In this document: one piece after another, positions 1 through 6,464 of the stretch
How the letters are laid out: each line of letters starts with the position of its first letter
Numbering within the stretch: position 1 is the first letter of the stretch
Source of the DNA: Betaproteobacteria bacterium UBA3031
GTDB lineage: Bacteria; Pseudomonadota; Gammaproteobacteria; Burkholderiales; Eutrophovitaceae
Reading direction: 5' to 3'
Assembly (NCBI GenBank): GCA_002367635.1
Contig: DFDI01000025.1
Location: 1,793-9,412 of the forward strand
DNA: 7,620 nucleotides
Translations under genes and position numbers: made by a program
Notes under the pieces: model-generated
Databases searched by the model: none
What the model was told of the DNA's origin: nothing
What the model saw: only the letters and a program-made list of their open reading frames with translations

Positions 1-1042
1 CCAGGAGGTGAAGTGTCCTCAAATATTGGATGTATCGCTTTGGAAGAAGTCTGGGCATTGGGATAACTTCCATGACAACATGTTTTTCACGGCCTCAGAG
101 AATCGTGAGTATGCCGTGAAGCCTATGAACTGTCCTGGCCATGTACAAATTTTTAATAGTAGTTTGCACAGTTATCGTGACTTGCCGCTCCGTTATGGTG
201 AGTTTGGTGGTTGTCATCGTAATGAGCCTTCGGGAGCGTTGCACGGCCTTATGCGCGTCAGAGCTTTCACTCAGGATGATGGGCATATTTTTTGTACAGA
301 TCAACAAATTGAAAAAGAAGTTGTTGATTTCCATAGACTTGCGCTGAAGACGTATGGCGACTTTGAGTTTAAAGATGTCGCGATTAAATTAGCATTGAGA
401 CCTGAGAAGCGATTAGGGGATGACTCGGTTTGGGATCATGCGGAGGCGGCTCTTCGATCTGCGTTACAAACTTGTGGCGTGAGCTGGGAGGAACTCCCTG
501 GAGAAGGGGCCTTCTACGGACCAAAGATTGAATATCACTTGAAAGATTCAATTGGACGCTCTTGGCAGTGCGGCACGATTCAGGTTGATTTTATGATGCC
601 TCAGAGGTTGGGGGCCGAGTATGTGTCCGAAGAGAATGCTAGAAAAACCCCTGTGATGCTCCATCGAGCGATCGTTGGTTCTATGGAGCGGTTTATCGGG
701 ATTCTCATTGAGCACCATGCGGGTGCTATGCCACTTTGGCTATCGCCAATACAGATTGTCGTCATGAATGTGGCCGATCGTCACTCAGAATATGTGCAAG
801 AAGTGGTAAAACAATTGACTTCTAGTGGTTTTAGGGTCGTATCAGACTTGAGAAACGAAAAGATAACCTATAAGATTCGCGAGCACAGTCTCCAGAAGCT
901 CCCCTATCAGCTCATCGTGGGTGATAAGGAAGTGGAAGCTAGCCAAGTTGCTGTTCGTTGCCGAGGTGGTGAGGACTTAGGGGCAATGCCATTGGAAACC
1001 CTTTACGAACGTTTGAATTCTGAGCTTAGCGCTAAGCGTTAG
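1..1042 (+). CDS. thrS: Threonyl-tRNA synthetase, C-terminal part (5'-truncated by window edge)
   Basis: Class II aminoacyl-tRNA synthetase that charges tRNA-Thr in the cytoplasm. The frame is open from the first base; the first complete codon is at 2, so about 346 codons are present and the N-terminal TGS, editing and early catalytic parts lie outside. Counting from the GTG at 8, the catalytic core shows TASENREY (28-35) and MNCPGH with the zinc ligand Cys42. It continues with motif 2 FGGCHRNEPSG (66-76), TQDDGHIF with the second zinc ligand His93, EGAFYGPK, and VMLHRAIVGSMERF, which holds the third ligand His and motif 3. With an offset of 292 the first two ligands match E. coli Cys334 and His385, and the His of VMLHRA fits His511. 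The anticodon-binding domain begins near MPLWLSPIQIVVMN and ends with DLRNEKITYKIRE and the VGDKEVE region. It is the first gene of the thrS-infC-rpmI-rplT cluster. The identification is near certain. Confidence 0.98.
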   Translation, partial: QEVKCPQILDVSLWKKSGHWDNFHDNMFFTASENREYAVKPMNCPGHVQIFNSSLHSYRDLPLRYGEFGGCHRNEPSGALHGLMRVRAFTQDDGHIFCTDQQIEKEVVDFHRLALKTYGDFEFKDVAIKLALRPEKRLGDDSVWDHAEAALRSALQTCGVSWEELPGEGAFYGPKIEYHLKDSIGRSWQCGTIQVDFMMPQRLGAEYVSEENARKTPVMLHRAIVGSMERFIGILIEHHAGAMPLWLSPIQIVVMNVADRHSEYVQEVVKQLTSSGFRVVSDLRNEKITYKIREHSLQKLPYQLIVGDKEVEASQVAVRCRGGEDLGAMPLETLYERLNSELSAKR

Positions 1043-1067
1043 CTCTATTTTGTAGTTAAATTAATTT

Positions 1068-1073
1068 AGGAGG
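1068..1073 (+). promoter_or_regulatory. Ribosome-binding site of infC (decides the AUA start)
   Basis: A perfect AGGAGG lies 8 nt before the ATA at 1082. An in-frame TAA at 1076-1078 rules out any start further upstream. Together these fix initiation at ATA 1082, the only codon at proper spacing. The strong Shine-Dalgarno sequence compensates for the poor start codon. Confidence 0.88.
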
Positions 1074-1081
1074 TTTAACCC

Positions 1082-1669
1082 ATAGCTCGAGAAAAAGAAG
1101 CCCGAATTAATGAGGAGATTACGGCGCCTCAAATTAGACTGGTAGGTATCGAAGGAGAGCCCATCGGAGTTATGGAAATTAGTCAGGCGCTTGCGAAGGC
1201 AGAAGAGGCTGAAATAGATCTCGTTGAGATAGCCCCTACTGCAATCCCGCCTGTGTGTCGTTTGATGGACTATGGAAAGTTCAAATATAACGAGCAAAAA
1301 AAGAAGCAGGATGCCAAGGCTAAGCAAAAACAAATACAGGTTAAGGAGATAAAGTTTAGACCTGGAACGGATGATGGTGATTATCAAATCAAACTTCGGA
1401 ATCTAATTCGGTTCTTAACTGAGGGCGACAAGACCAAGGTGACATTACGGTTTAGAGGCCGTGAAATGGCACACCAGAATCTTGGGGCGAAACTCTTGCA
1501 GAGAGTTAGAGATGACCTAGCGGATCATGGGCAAGTTGAGCAGTTTCCGAAAATGGAAGGCAGGCAAATGGTCATGGTGGTTGCTCCGCTAAAACCGGAG
1601 GAAAAGCAAAAGCGTCAGAAAATGAAGGCGGAAGCGTTAGAAAGCGAAAAGCTAGAGAAATCGTTATAA
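1082..1669 (+). CDS. infC: Translation initiation factor IF-3, with AUA start codon
   Basis: IF3 binds the 30S subunit, prevents early 50S joining and checks the start codon and initiator tRNA. The product is 195 aa from ATA 1082: MAREKEARINEEITAPQIRL. The N-domain includes ARINEEI and the DLVEIAPTA / PPVCRLMDYGKFKY block. A Lys-rich linker follows (QKKKQDAKAKQKQ). The C-domain carries QVKEIKFRPGTDDGDYQIK, LRFRGREMAHQ and PKMEGRQMVMV. Starting at the first ATG (1172) would remove about 30 residues, including the conserved RIN.EI segment, so the ATA start is preferred. E. coli infC uses AUU, and IF3 discriminates against such codons, giving negative autoregulation; the same is inferred here. 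After the usual end of the family (VVAP) a charged tail of about 26 residues follows, making it longer than the 180-aa E. coli protein. It lies 39 nt after thrS. Confidence 0.96.
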   Translation: MAREKEARINEEITAPQIRLVGIEGEPIGVMEISQALAKAEEAEIDLVEIAPTAIPPVCRLMDYGKFKYNEQKKKQDAKAKQKQIQVKEIKFRPGTDDGDYQIKLRNLIRFLTEGDKTKVTLRFRGREMAHQNLGAKLLQRVRDDLADHGQVEQFPKMEGRQMVMVVAPLKPEEKQKRQKMKAEALESEKLEKSL

Positions 1670-1675
1670 TTCGTC

Positions 1676-1697
1676 ACCCGAGCTAATTAGCTCGGGT
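1676..1697 (+). repeat. Perfect 22-nt palindrome in the infC-rpmI spacer (hairpin)
   Basis: The sequence is self-complementary end to end: arms ACCCGAGCT and AGCTCGGGT (9 bp) around an AATT centre. It starts 7 nt after the infC stop codon. It is followed by AAGAAGTTTTAAAA, not a T-run, so it is not a canonical intrinsic terminator. As RNA it could stabilise the 3' end of an infC transcript, mark a processing site, attenuate read-through weakly, or form part of an L20 control structure. The structure is seen directly; the role is inferred. Confidence 0.75.
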
Positions 1698-1742
1698 AAG
1701 AAGTTTTAAAACAAGGGATTGCAGGTTTAACAAGCACTCGTT

Positions 1743-1759
1743 AGTAGGGTCGCCTGACT
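1743..1759 (+). other. Candidate leader hairpin just upstream of the rpmI ribosome-binding site
   Basis: AGTAGG pairs with CCTGACT across a GTCG loop (6 bp with one bulged G at 1756). It ends 11 nt before the AGGGGG ribosome-binding site (1771-1776) of rpmI. In E. coli, ribosomal protein L20 represses rpmI-rplT by binding structured RNA in this region; a bulged stem near the rpmI start is compatible with that. I cannot show homology to a known L20 operator, and the short stem may be chance. Confidence 0.3.
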
Positions 1760-1781
1760 GTCTTAAAAAAAGGGGGCTTAA

Positions 1782-1979
1782 ATGCCAAAAATGAAAACCA
1801 AAAGAGGCGCTGCTAAGCGTTTCAAGGTCGGTGGTACCGGCCGGATCAAGAGAACTCAGGCTAATCTGAGGCACATCCTGACGAAGAAGACGACGAAACG
1901 GAAGCGCCATCTGCGCGGTACTGTTTCCGTTGCTGCTGGTGATCAAGCAGCTATTCGCGCAATGCTTCCGTACGCATAA
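1782..1979 (+). CDS. rpmI: 50S ribosomal protein L35
   Basis: A small basic protein of the large ribosomal subunit, 65 aa, the normal family length. It opens MPKMKTKRGAAKRFKV, has the core ANLRHILTKKTTKRKRHLRGT, and ends with RAMLPYA, all family hallmarks. The ATG follows AGGGGG at 1771-1776 with a 5-nt gap. The gene is 12 nt upstream of rplT and is expected to be translated together with it. The 112-nt spacer between infC and rpmI, with its palindrome and a bulged hairpin, is where L20 control acts in E. coli. No anomalies are seen. Confidence 0.98.
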   Translation: MPKMKTKRGAAKRFKVGGTGRIKRTQANLRHILTKKTTKRKRHLRGTVSVAAGDQAAIRAMLPYA

Positions 1980-1991
1980 AGGAGAGTCGAG

Positions 1992-2351
1992 ATGCCAAGA
2001 GTTAAAAGAGGTGTAGTCGCCAAAGCGCGGCACAAAAAAGTATTAGAGCAAGCGAAAGGTTTTCGCGGGCGAAGAAAGAACGTTTATCGAGTAGCGAAAC
2101 AGGCTGTCATGAAGGCGGGACAGTACGCGTATCGTGATAGACGTACGAAGAAACGAGAGTTTAGAGCGCTTTGGATCATACGTATCAATGCTGCTGCTCG
2201 TTTGTGTGGATTAACATATAGCACTTTAATTAATGGGTTGAAGAAGGCCTCAATTGAAGTAGATCGTAAAGTGCTTGCAGATGTCGCGTACCACGATCCA
2301 GTTGCGTTTGAAAAGATAGCGGAACAAGCGCGTAGCGGTCTAGCCTCCTAG
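1992..2351 (+). CDS. rplT: 50S ribosomal protein L20
   Basis: An early-assembly 23S rRNA-binding protein, 119 aa, about the family length. It begins MPRVKRGVVAKARHKKVL, has the Arg/Lys-rich RNA-binding tail GFRGRRKNVYRVAKQAV near 22-40, and the globular C-domain FRALWIIRINAAAR through GLTYSTLINGLKKA and DRKVLADVA. In E. coli L20 is also the translational repressor of rpmI-rplT. A GGAG at 1981-1984, overlapping the rpmI end region, serves as its ribosome-binding site 7 nt before ATG. Its last codons (2343-2349, GCCTCCT) repeat the 3' arm of the following terminator, which may link its translation to pheST transcription. Confidence 0.98.
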   Translation: MPRVKRGVVAKARHKKVLEQAKGFRGRRKNVYRVAKQAVMKAGQYAYRDRRTKKREFRALWIIRINAAARLCGLTYSTLINGLKKASIEVDRKVLADVAYHDPVAFEKIAEQARSGLAS

Positions 2352-2376
2352 GTATCGATTGGAGAATAAAGGAGGC
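2343..2376 (+). promoter_or_regulatory. Candidate antiterminator pairing overlapping the end of rplT
   Basis: GCCTCCT at 2343-2349 (last sense codons and first stop-codon base of rplT) is fully complementary to AGGAGGC at 2370-2376, the 5' arm of the terminator. The result is a 7-bp hairpin with a 20-nt loop that excludes the terminator. The identical GCCTCCT recurs at 2384-2390 as the terminator's 3' arm. A ribosome at the rplT stop would cover the first copy. The complementarity is seen directly; the regulatory use is inferred. Confidence 0.4.
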
Positions 2377-2395
2377 CAAGTTGGCCTCCTTTTTT
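2368..2395 (+). terminator. Intrinsic terminator (or attenuator) between rplT and pheS
   Basis: An 11-bp perfect stem, AAAGGAGGCCA / TGGCCTCCTTT, closes a 3-nt AGT loop and runs into a six-T tract at 2390-2395. GC-rich inner stem plus T-tract is the classic rho-independent form. It ends only about 16 nt before the pheS ATG, so pheST transcription must either read through it or start within this very short gap. I see no good promoter in that gap, which favours regulated read-through. Confidence 0.9.
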
Positions 2396-2411
2396 GTTTG
2401 TGAAAGTGCCC

Positions 2412-3401
2412 ATGCAAGAATTAGAAAACATAGTTACTGACGCAGAGCATGCTTTTCAAGCAGTCAAGACTCTACCTGAGCTTGATCAGGTAAAGGCTCG
2501 GTTTTTGGGTAAGCAAGGAGTGTTGTCGGAACTCAGAAAAGGCTTAGCGAAAGTTTCTGCTGAGGAGCGTCCCATCCTTGGTGCTAAATTTAATACACTC
2601 AAGACAGAATTAGAAAGTCTTTTAGAGCGCCGAAAAAATGACATCAAAACTCAAGTGTTACAAGAACGCCTTGATAACGAAAAGATTGATGTCACGCTGC
2701 CTGGTCGTAAACAGTCTTTAGGTGGGTTGCACCCAGTCACGCGCACGCTAAACCGTGTGACGGACTTGTTTTCCACAATGGGGTTCAGTGTAGAGAGTGG
2801 TCCTGAGATAGAGGATGATTATTACAATTTCACGTCATTGAATCAGCCTGAGGATCATCCCGCTCGTTCGATGCATGATACGTTTTACCTTGAGGGTGAG
2901 CAGCACTTATTGAGAACGCATACCTCACCTATTCAGATTCGGTATATGGAGCAGAATGAGCCACCTATTCGTATAGTGGCCCCAGGTAGAGTGTATCGCG
3001 TTGACTCCGACGCAACGCATTCACCTATGTTCCACCAAATTGAAGGGTTGTGGATTGATGATAGGGCGACCTTTGCGGACTTAAAAGGTACGGTTCGAGA
3101 ATTCTTAAGGCGATTTTTTGAGAATGACGATTTAGAAGTGCGCTTTCGACCTTCATATTTCCCATTCACTGAGCCTTCAGCAGAGATTGATATGACATTT
3201 AAAGACGGCTGGTTGGAAATAGGCGGTTGTGGGATGGTTCATCCAAAGGTGCTTCGTAACGTGAATATTGACACCGAACGGTTTCAAGGATTTGCCTTTG
3301 GTATGGGTTTGGATCGGCTAGCTATGTTGCGCTATGGGGTGACAGACTTACGTCTTTTCTTCGAAAATGATTTGCGATTTTTATCGCAGTTCTCCGATTA
3401 A
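2412..3401 (+). CDS. pheS: Phenylalanyl-tRNA synthetase alpha subunit
   Basis: Catalytic subunit of the heterotetrameric (alpha-beta)2 PheRS, which charges tRNA-Phe. From ATG 2412 it is 329 aa, close to E. coli PheS (327). The N-terminal coiled-coil region (about 1-90) includes LDQVKARFLGKQGVLSEL. The class II core has FSTMGFSVESGPEIEDD, the HPARSMHDTFY block starting at His149, motif 2 around FRPSYFPFTEPSAEID (245 on), and motif 3 GFAFGMGLDRLAMLRYG (293 on). Ala295 corresponds to the E. coli Ala294 that shapes the Phe pocket. The frame stays open to a TTG at 2394, but that codon lies in the terminator T-tract, and homologues begin at MQELENIV, so ATG 2412 is chosen. The ribosome-binding site is weak: only GTGA at 2400-2403. 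It is followed 17 nt later by pheT. Confidence 0.97.
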   Translation: MQELENIVTDAEHAFQAVKTLPELDQVKARFLGKQGVLSELRKGLAKVSAEERPILGAKFNTLKTELESLLERRKNDIKTQVLQERLDNEKIDVTLPGRKQSLGGLHPVTRTLNRVTDLFSTMGFSVESGPEIEDDYYNFTSLNQPEDHPARSMHDTFYLEGEQHLLRTHTSPIQIRYMEQNEPPIRIVAPGRVYRVDSDATHSPMFHQIEGLWIDDRATFADLKGTVREFLRRFFENDDLEVRFRPSYFPFTEPSAEIDMTFKDGWLEIGGCGMVHPKVLRNVNIDTERFQGFAFGMGLDRLAMLRYGVTDLRLFFENDLRFLSQFSD

Positions 3402-3418
3402 GGTAGAGAGAATCTGTT

Positions 3419-5782
3419 ATGAAATTTTCAGAAAACTGGTTGCGTTCCGCTTGCCCTACAACGCTTACGACTGATGAGCTATCCAATGCATTGACCATGG
3501 CAGGTCTAGAAGTGGAGTCGGTTGACCCTGTATCAAAAAACTTAAATGGTGTGGTTGTTGGGCTTATTACAAAAACCAGGCCACACCCTAATGCTGACAA
3601 ACTAAAGATATGTGACGTCGATGTTGGCGAGGTTGAACAGTTGCAAATTGTCTGTGGCGCACCTAATGCGGCAGAGGGTATGAAAGTGCCAACGGCGTTG
3701 GTTAATGCTCAGTTGCCTAATGGGCTAGTAATTAAGCGTGCGAAACTAAGGGGTGAGTTATCTCTAGGGATGCTTTGCTCGGGGCGTGAACTAGAAATCG
3801 CCGATGATGATTCTGGTTTGATGTCACTTGCGAATGATTTGACCGTTGGTTCAGATATTCGGGATGTGTTTGACTTAAATGACAATATCTTTACGTTAAA
3901 GTTGACCGCGAATAGGGGTGATTGCTTATCCATTATGGGTATCGCGAGAGAGTTGCAAGCGATCAGTGGTGTTGATGCCCAGTATCCAGAAGTAGAGGAG
4001 TTAAGTTCGATTAAGCCGAAAGATCTTTCGGTCAATATTGCGGATGAAAAGGCATGCCCTTTATATTTGGGGTTAACCATGCGCGGTGTGAATTCTAGTG
4101 TTAAGACACCACCACATATTTTGCGAAAATTAGAGCGATCTGGTATTCGAGGGATCAGTGCGATCGTTGATTTAACAAATTATGTGATGTTGGAACTTGG
4201 TCAACCGATGCATGCGTTTGACCGAGATAAACTTAAAGGCAATATTTCGGTAAGGTACGGTCGAGTTGCTGAGACTTTGGATCTGCTCAATGGGCAGCAA
4301 TTAAAGATTTCTGAAGATATGCTGCTGATCGCGGACGAGTCAGGCCCTGTGGCGCTGGCTGGAATTATGGGTGGAGAGCCTACGGCTGTTGATGAGAAGA
4401 CGACAAATATTTTTCTTGAGGCTGCGGTGTTTTCCACTCAATCGGTCGCTGGAAAGTGGCGCTCACTTGGTTTTTCAACAGATGCACTGCATCGATTCGA
4501 GCGAGGAGTAGACCCGCAAGGGTCCAGACGCGCATTATGGCGGTTAGCAAATCTAATTAGTCAAATTTGCGGTGGTAGTGTTGAAGCTTTGACAGAGGCA
4601 GGTTCTAGTTTTGTTGACAGACCAGCGATAGTTTTTCGACCAGAACGTGTGCGCCGGTTGATTGGTATCGACATTGCCGTTTCGCGAATCAAACAAATCT
4701 TAGAGCGGTTAGACATGAGTGTGTCCTCTGATGGTGATATTTTTTTAGTCGTGCCGCCCAGCTATCGGTTTGATCTTGAGCTAGAGGAAGACCTTATCGA
4801 GGAAGTGGTTCGCATCGAAGGCTTTCATAAACTGCCCAGCACTTTGCCGCTGTCTGAAGCATCGATGATGACTAGTAGTGAGCGCCCAGATTGGAATGAG
4901 CGCTTCAAAAGATCTTTGGTTCAGCAAGGTTACCAGGAGGTCATTACTTATAGTTTTGTGGATCAGCCTCTTGAGGATGATTTCAGTGTGGCGCCGGGAG
5001 TAATCCGACTTGCTAATCCTATTGCTGAACAATATTCAGTGATGCGTACGAACCTTTTGGGGAGTCTCGCGTTAGTGTCGCAAAGAAATATAAGTCATCG
5101 TATCGAGCGGGTGCGCATTTTTGAAAGTAGTTTGTGTTTTGAACGGAGTCAGTCTGGTGAGATCATTCAGCATAGAATGATAGCGGGTATGGTCTCCGGC
5201 TCATCGCTTCCTGAACAGTGGGGTGAGACCAGCCGAAATACAGATTTTTTTGATCTCAAGGGCGAGCTAGAAAATATATTAAAAACCAGTCAATTGACCT
5301 TCGGGATTACTCTTCACAAGAGTTTTCACCCAGGGAAGGTGGTATCGATTGTGGTCAACGGAGCAGAGATAGGGGTTCTGGGTGAATTGCACCCCGAATT
5401 GAGTCAGAAATATGATCTTGATGCGAATACGGTGGCATTCGAATTGAATATTGATGCTTTGCCGGAATCGAATTTGCCAAACTATATGGCTTTTTCAAGA
5501 TTTCCAGCAGTTCGGCGTGACGTTGCGTTTGAGGTTGCGCTTGATATGGAGGTCGGACCAATCATTGCTTCTATAGCCGCTGGAAATATTCGGCACCTCT
5601 GCGACGTGACCCTCTTCGATATTTACTCGGGTAAAGGGGTGGCCGATCAGAAGAAAAGTTTAGCTTTGGCTATTACGTTCCAGGGCGCTGAAAAAACCCT
5701 TACAGATGAAGAAGTTGAGGAATCAGTGGCACAAGTGTTACAGTTAGTAGAAACGCGTTTCAACGCAACACAGAGAATATAA
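3419..5782 (+). CDS. pheT: Phenylalanyl-tRNA synthetase beta subunit
   Basis: The tRNA-binding and editing subunit of PheRS, 787 aa (E. coli 795). Domains in order: an N-terminal segment MKFSENWLRSACP; an EMAP-like tRNA-binding OB fold (about 40-148, with RPHPNADKLKICDVDVG and VCGAPN); the B3/B4 editing module (about 215-385, with VDLTNYVMLELGQPMHAFD); B5 (about 400-470, ending SYRFDLELEEDLIEEV); a class II-like core; and the C-terminal ferredoxin-fold anticodon-binding domain (about 695-786, FSRFPAVRRDVAF onward). Editing-site positions His265, Glu334, Thr354 and Ala356 are present with the same numbers as in E. coli, so hydrolysis of Tyr-tRNA-Phe should be intact. The extreme C-terminus, FNATQRI, differs slightly from the common ASLR-type ending. 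Only weak purine-rich AGAGAG precedes the ATG. The ihfA start is 11 nt downstream. Confidence 0.98.
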   Translation: MKFSENWLRSACPTTLTTDELSNALTMAGLEVESVDPVSKNLNGVVVGLITKTRPHPNADKLKICDVDVGEVEQLQIVCGAPNAAEGMKVPTALVNAQLPNGLVIKRAKLRGELSLGMLCSGRELEIADDDSGLMSLANDLTVGSDIRDVFDLNDNIFTLKLTANRGDCLSIMGIARELQAISGVDAQYPEVEELSSIKPKDLSVNIADEKACPLYLGLTMRGVNSSVKTPPHILRKLERSGIRGISAIVDLTNYVMLELGQPMHAFDRDKLKGNISVRYGRVAETLDLLNGQQLKISEDMLLIADESGPVALAGIMGGEPTAVDEKTTNIFLEAAVFSTQSVAGKWRSLGFSTDALHRFERGVDPQGSRRALWRLANLISQICGGSVEALTEAGSSFVDRPAIVFRPERVRRLIGIDIAVSRIKQILERLDMSVSSDGDIFLVVPPSYRFDLELEEDLIEEVVRIEGFHKLPSTLPLSEASMMTSSERPDWNERFKRSLVQQGYQEVITYSFVDQPLEDDFSVAPGVIRLANPIAEQYSVMRTNLLGSLALVSQRNISHRIERVRIFESSLCFERSQSGEIIQHRMIAGMVSGSSLPEQWGETSRNTDFFDLKGELENILKTSQLTFGITLHKSFHPGKVVSIVVNGAEIGVLGELHPELSQKYDLDANTVAFELNIDALPESNLPNYMAFSRFPAVRRDVAFEVALDMEVGPIIASIAAGNIRHLCDVTLFDIYSGKGVADQKKSLALAITFQGAEKTLTDEEVEESVAQVLQLVETRFNATQRI

Positions 5783-5793
5783 GGATAAATGAG

Positions 5794-6102
5794 ATGACGC
5801 TGACCAAAGCTGAATTGTCAGATCTTATTTTTGAAAAATTAGGACTGAATAAGACGGAAGCTAAAGATTTTGTAGAGGTTTTTTTTGAGGAAATTCGTAT
5901 ATGTTTAGAGAAGGGTGAGGATGTGAAACTCTCTGGATTCGGTAATTTCCACTTGAGAGATAAAAGCCAGAGACCAGGTAGAAATCCAAAAACTGGAGAG
6001 GCAATTCCGATTTTGGCGCGACGTGTCGTTACGTTTCATCCAAGCCAAAAATTTAAACAGCGTGTGGAAGAGAGTCGTCGCACGCATCCAGACGAGGGTT
6101 AG
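5794..6102 (+). CDS. ihfA: Integration host factor alpha subunit
   Basis: A DNA-bending nucleoid protein that pairs with IhfB and recognises specific sites. It acts in transcription, replication and recombination. The product is 102 aa, the normal size. The helical dimer part is MTLTKAELSDLIFEKLGLNK through FFEEIRICLE, followed by the GEDVKLSGFGNF turn and the DNA-contacting arm RPGRNPKTGE (60-69), in which Pro65 is the residue that wedges into the DNA minor groove. It continues ARRVVTFHPSQKFKQRV. The conserved RPGRNPKTGE arm and its place behind pheT identify the alpha rather than the beta subunit. AAGGA at 5781-5785 overlaps the pheT stop and lies 8 nt before the ATG, so the gene is very likely cotranscribed with pheST, as in E. 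coli. Confidence 0.96.
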   Translation: MTLTKAELSDLIFEKLGLNKTEAKDFVEVFFEEIRICLEKGEDVKLSGFGNFHLRDKSQRPGRNPKTGEAIPILARRVVTFHPSQKFKQRVEESRRTHPDEG

Positions 6103-6119
6103 AAGTTTTAGGGTGAACG

Positions 6120-6455
6120 TTGGTTTATTCGATACCAGATAAGCGTTATTTCACTATCGGAGAGGTTAGTAAGCTCTGCGGTGTTAAATCGCACGTTCTG
6201 CGCTACTGGGAACAAGAGTTTCCGGAACTGCAATCCATTGATCGCCGATCGAGACGTCGTTACTACCAAAAAAAAGAAGTACTTCTCGTTTTGAGAATCA
6301 AGGAGCTGCTTAGAGAAGATGGTTTTACAATCAACGGGGCTCGTTTAAAGTTAAACGATTCTGTCACGAAAATAAAGAATCAAGACGCCGTGCTCTATTC
6401 GTCTTTAGAGACGGCAGAGTTGGAAGAGATTCTCTCGATACTTCGAGGAAGTTAA
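6120..6455 (+). CDS. Small MerR-family transcriptional regulator, function unknown
   Basis: 111 aa from TTG 6120. Residues 10-80 form a MerR-type winged helix-turn-helix: YFTIGEVSKLCGVKSHVLRYWEQEFP is the HTH with the invariant RYWE, RRSRRRYYQKKEV is the wing, and LLVLRIKELLREDGFTINGARLKL closes the domain. The C-terminal part is short (ELEEILSILRG), shows no metal-binding cysteine pattern and no ligand domain. This fits the stand-alone MerR-like protein commonly found right after ihfA in Beta- and some Gammaproteobacteria; its target is not known to me. An in-frame TGA at 6114-6116 forces a start at or after 6117. TTG is the only standard start before the conserved domain, and its SD-like GGTGA (6112-6116) is only 3 nt away. 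It begins 17 nt after ihfA, so it is probably in the same operon. Confidence 0.9.
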   Translation: MVYSIPDKRYFTIGEVSKLCGVKSHVLRYWEQEFPELQSIDRRSRRRYYQKKEVLLVLRIKELLREDGFTINGARLKLNDSVTKIKNQDAVLYSSLETAELEEILSILRGS

Positions 6456-6464
6456 AGGTCCGTC

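Noticed and set aside
1061..1387. 108-aa hydrophobic ORF on the minus strand
   Set aside because: It is antisense to the Lys-rich IF3 linker, where AAA/AAG codons read in reverse give Phe and Leu. It matches no family I recognise and has no supporting context.
1172..1669. IF3 as a 165-aa protein from ATG 1172
   Set aside because: This would remove the conserved N-terminal RIN.EI segment and ignore the perfect SD before ATA 1082.
2394..2411. Six-codon N-terminal extension of PheS from TTG 2394
   Set aside because: The codon lies within the terminator T-tract, has no SD at proper spacing, and PheS homologues start at the MQELENIV position (ATG 2412).
2381..2440. A 19-codon leader peptide (TTG 2381, SD AAAGGAGG 5 nt upstream) with two adjacent Phe codons, resembling a pheM-type leader
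   Set aside because: The Phe codons are simply the terminator T-tract, the start is TTG, the SD is inside the stem, and the frame overlaps pheS. A true leader would precede the terminator. Most likely chance.
5789..5797. Minimal ORF ATG-AGA-TGA overlapping the ihfA start
   Set aside because: It lies only 3 nt after the AAGGA SD, too close to be used, and ATG 5794 has correct spacing and family agreement. Likely chance.
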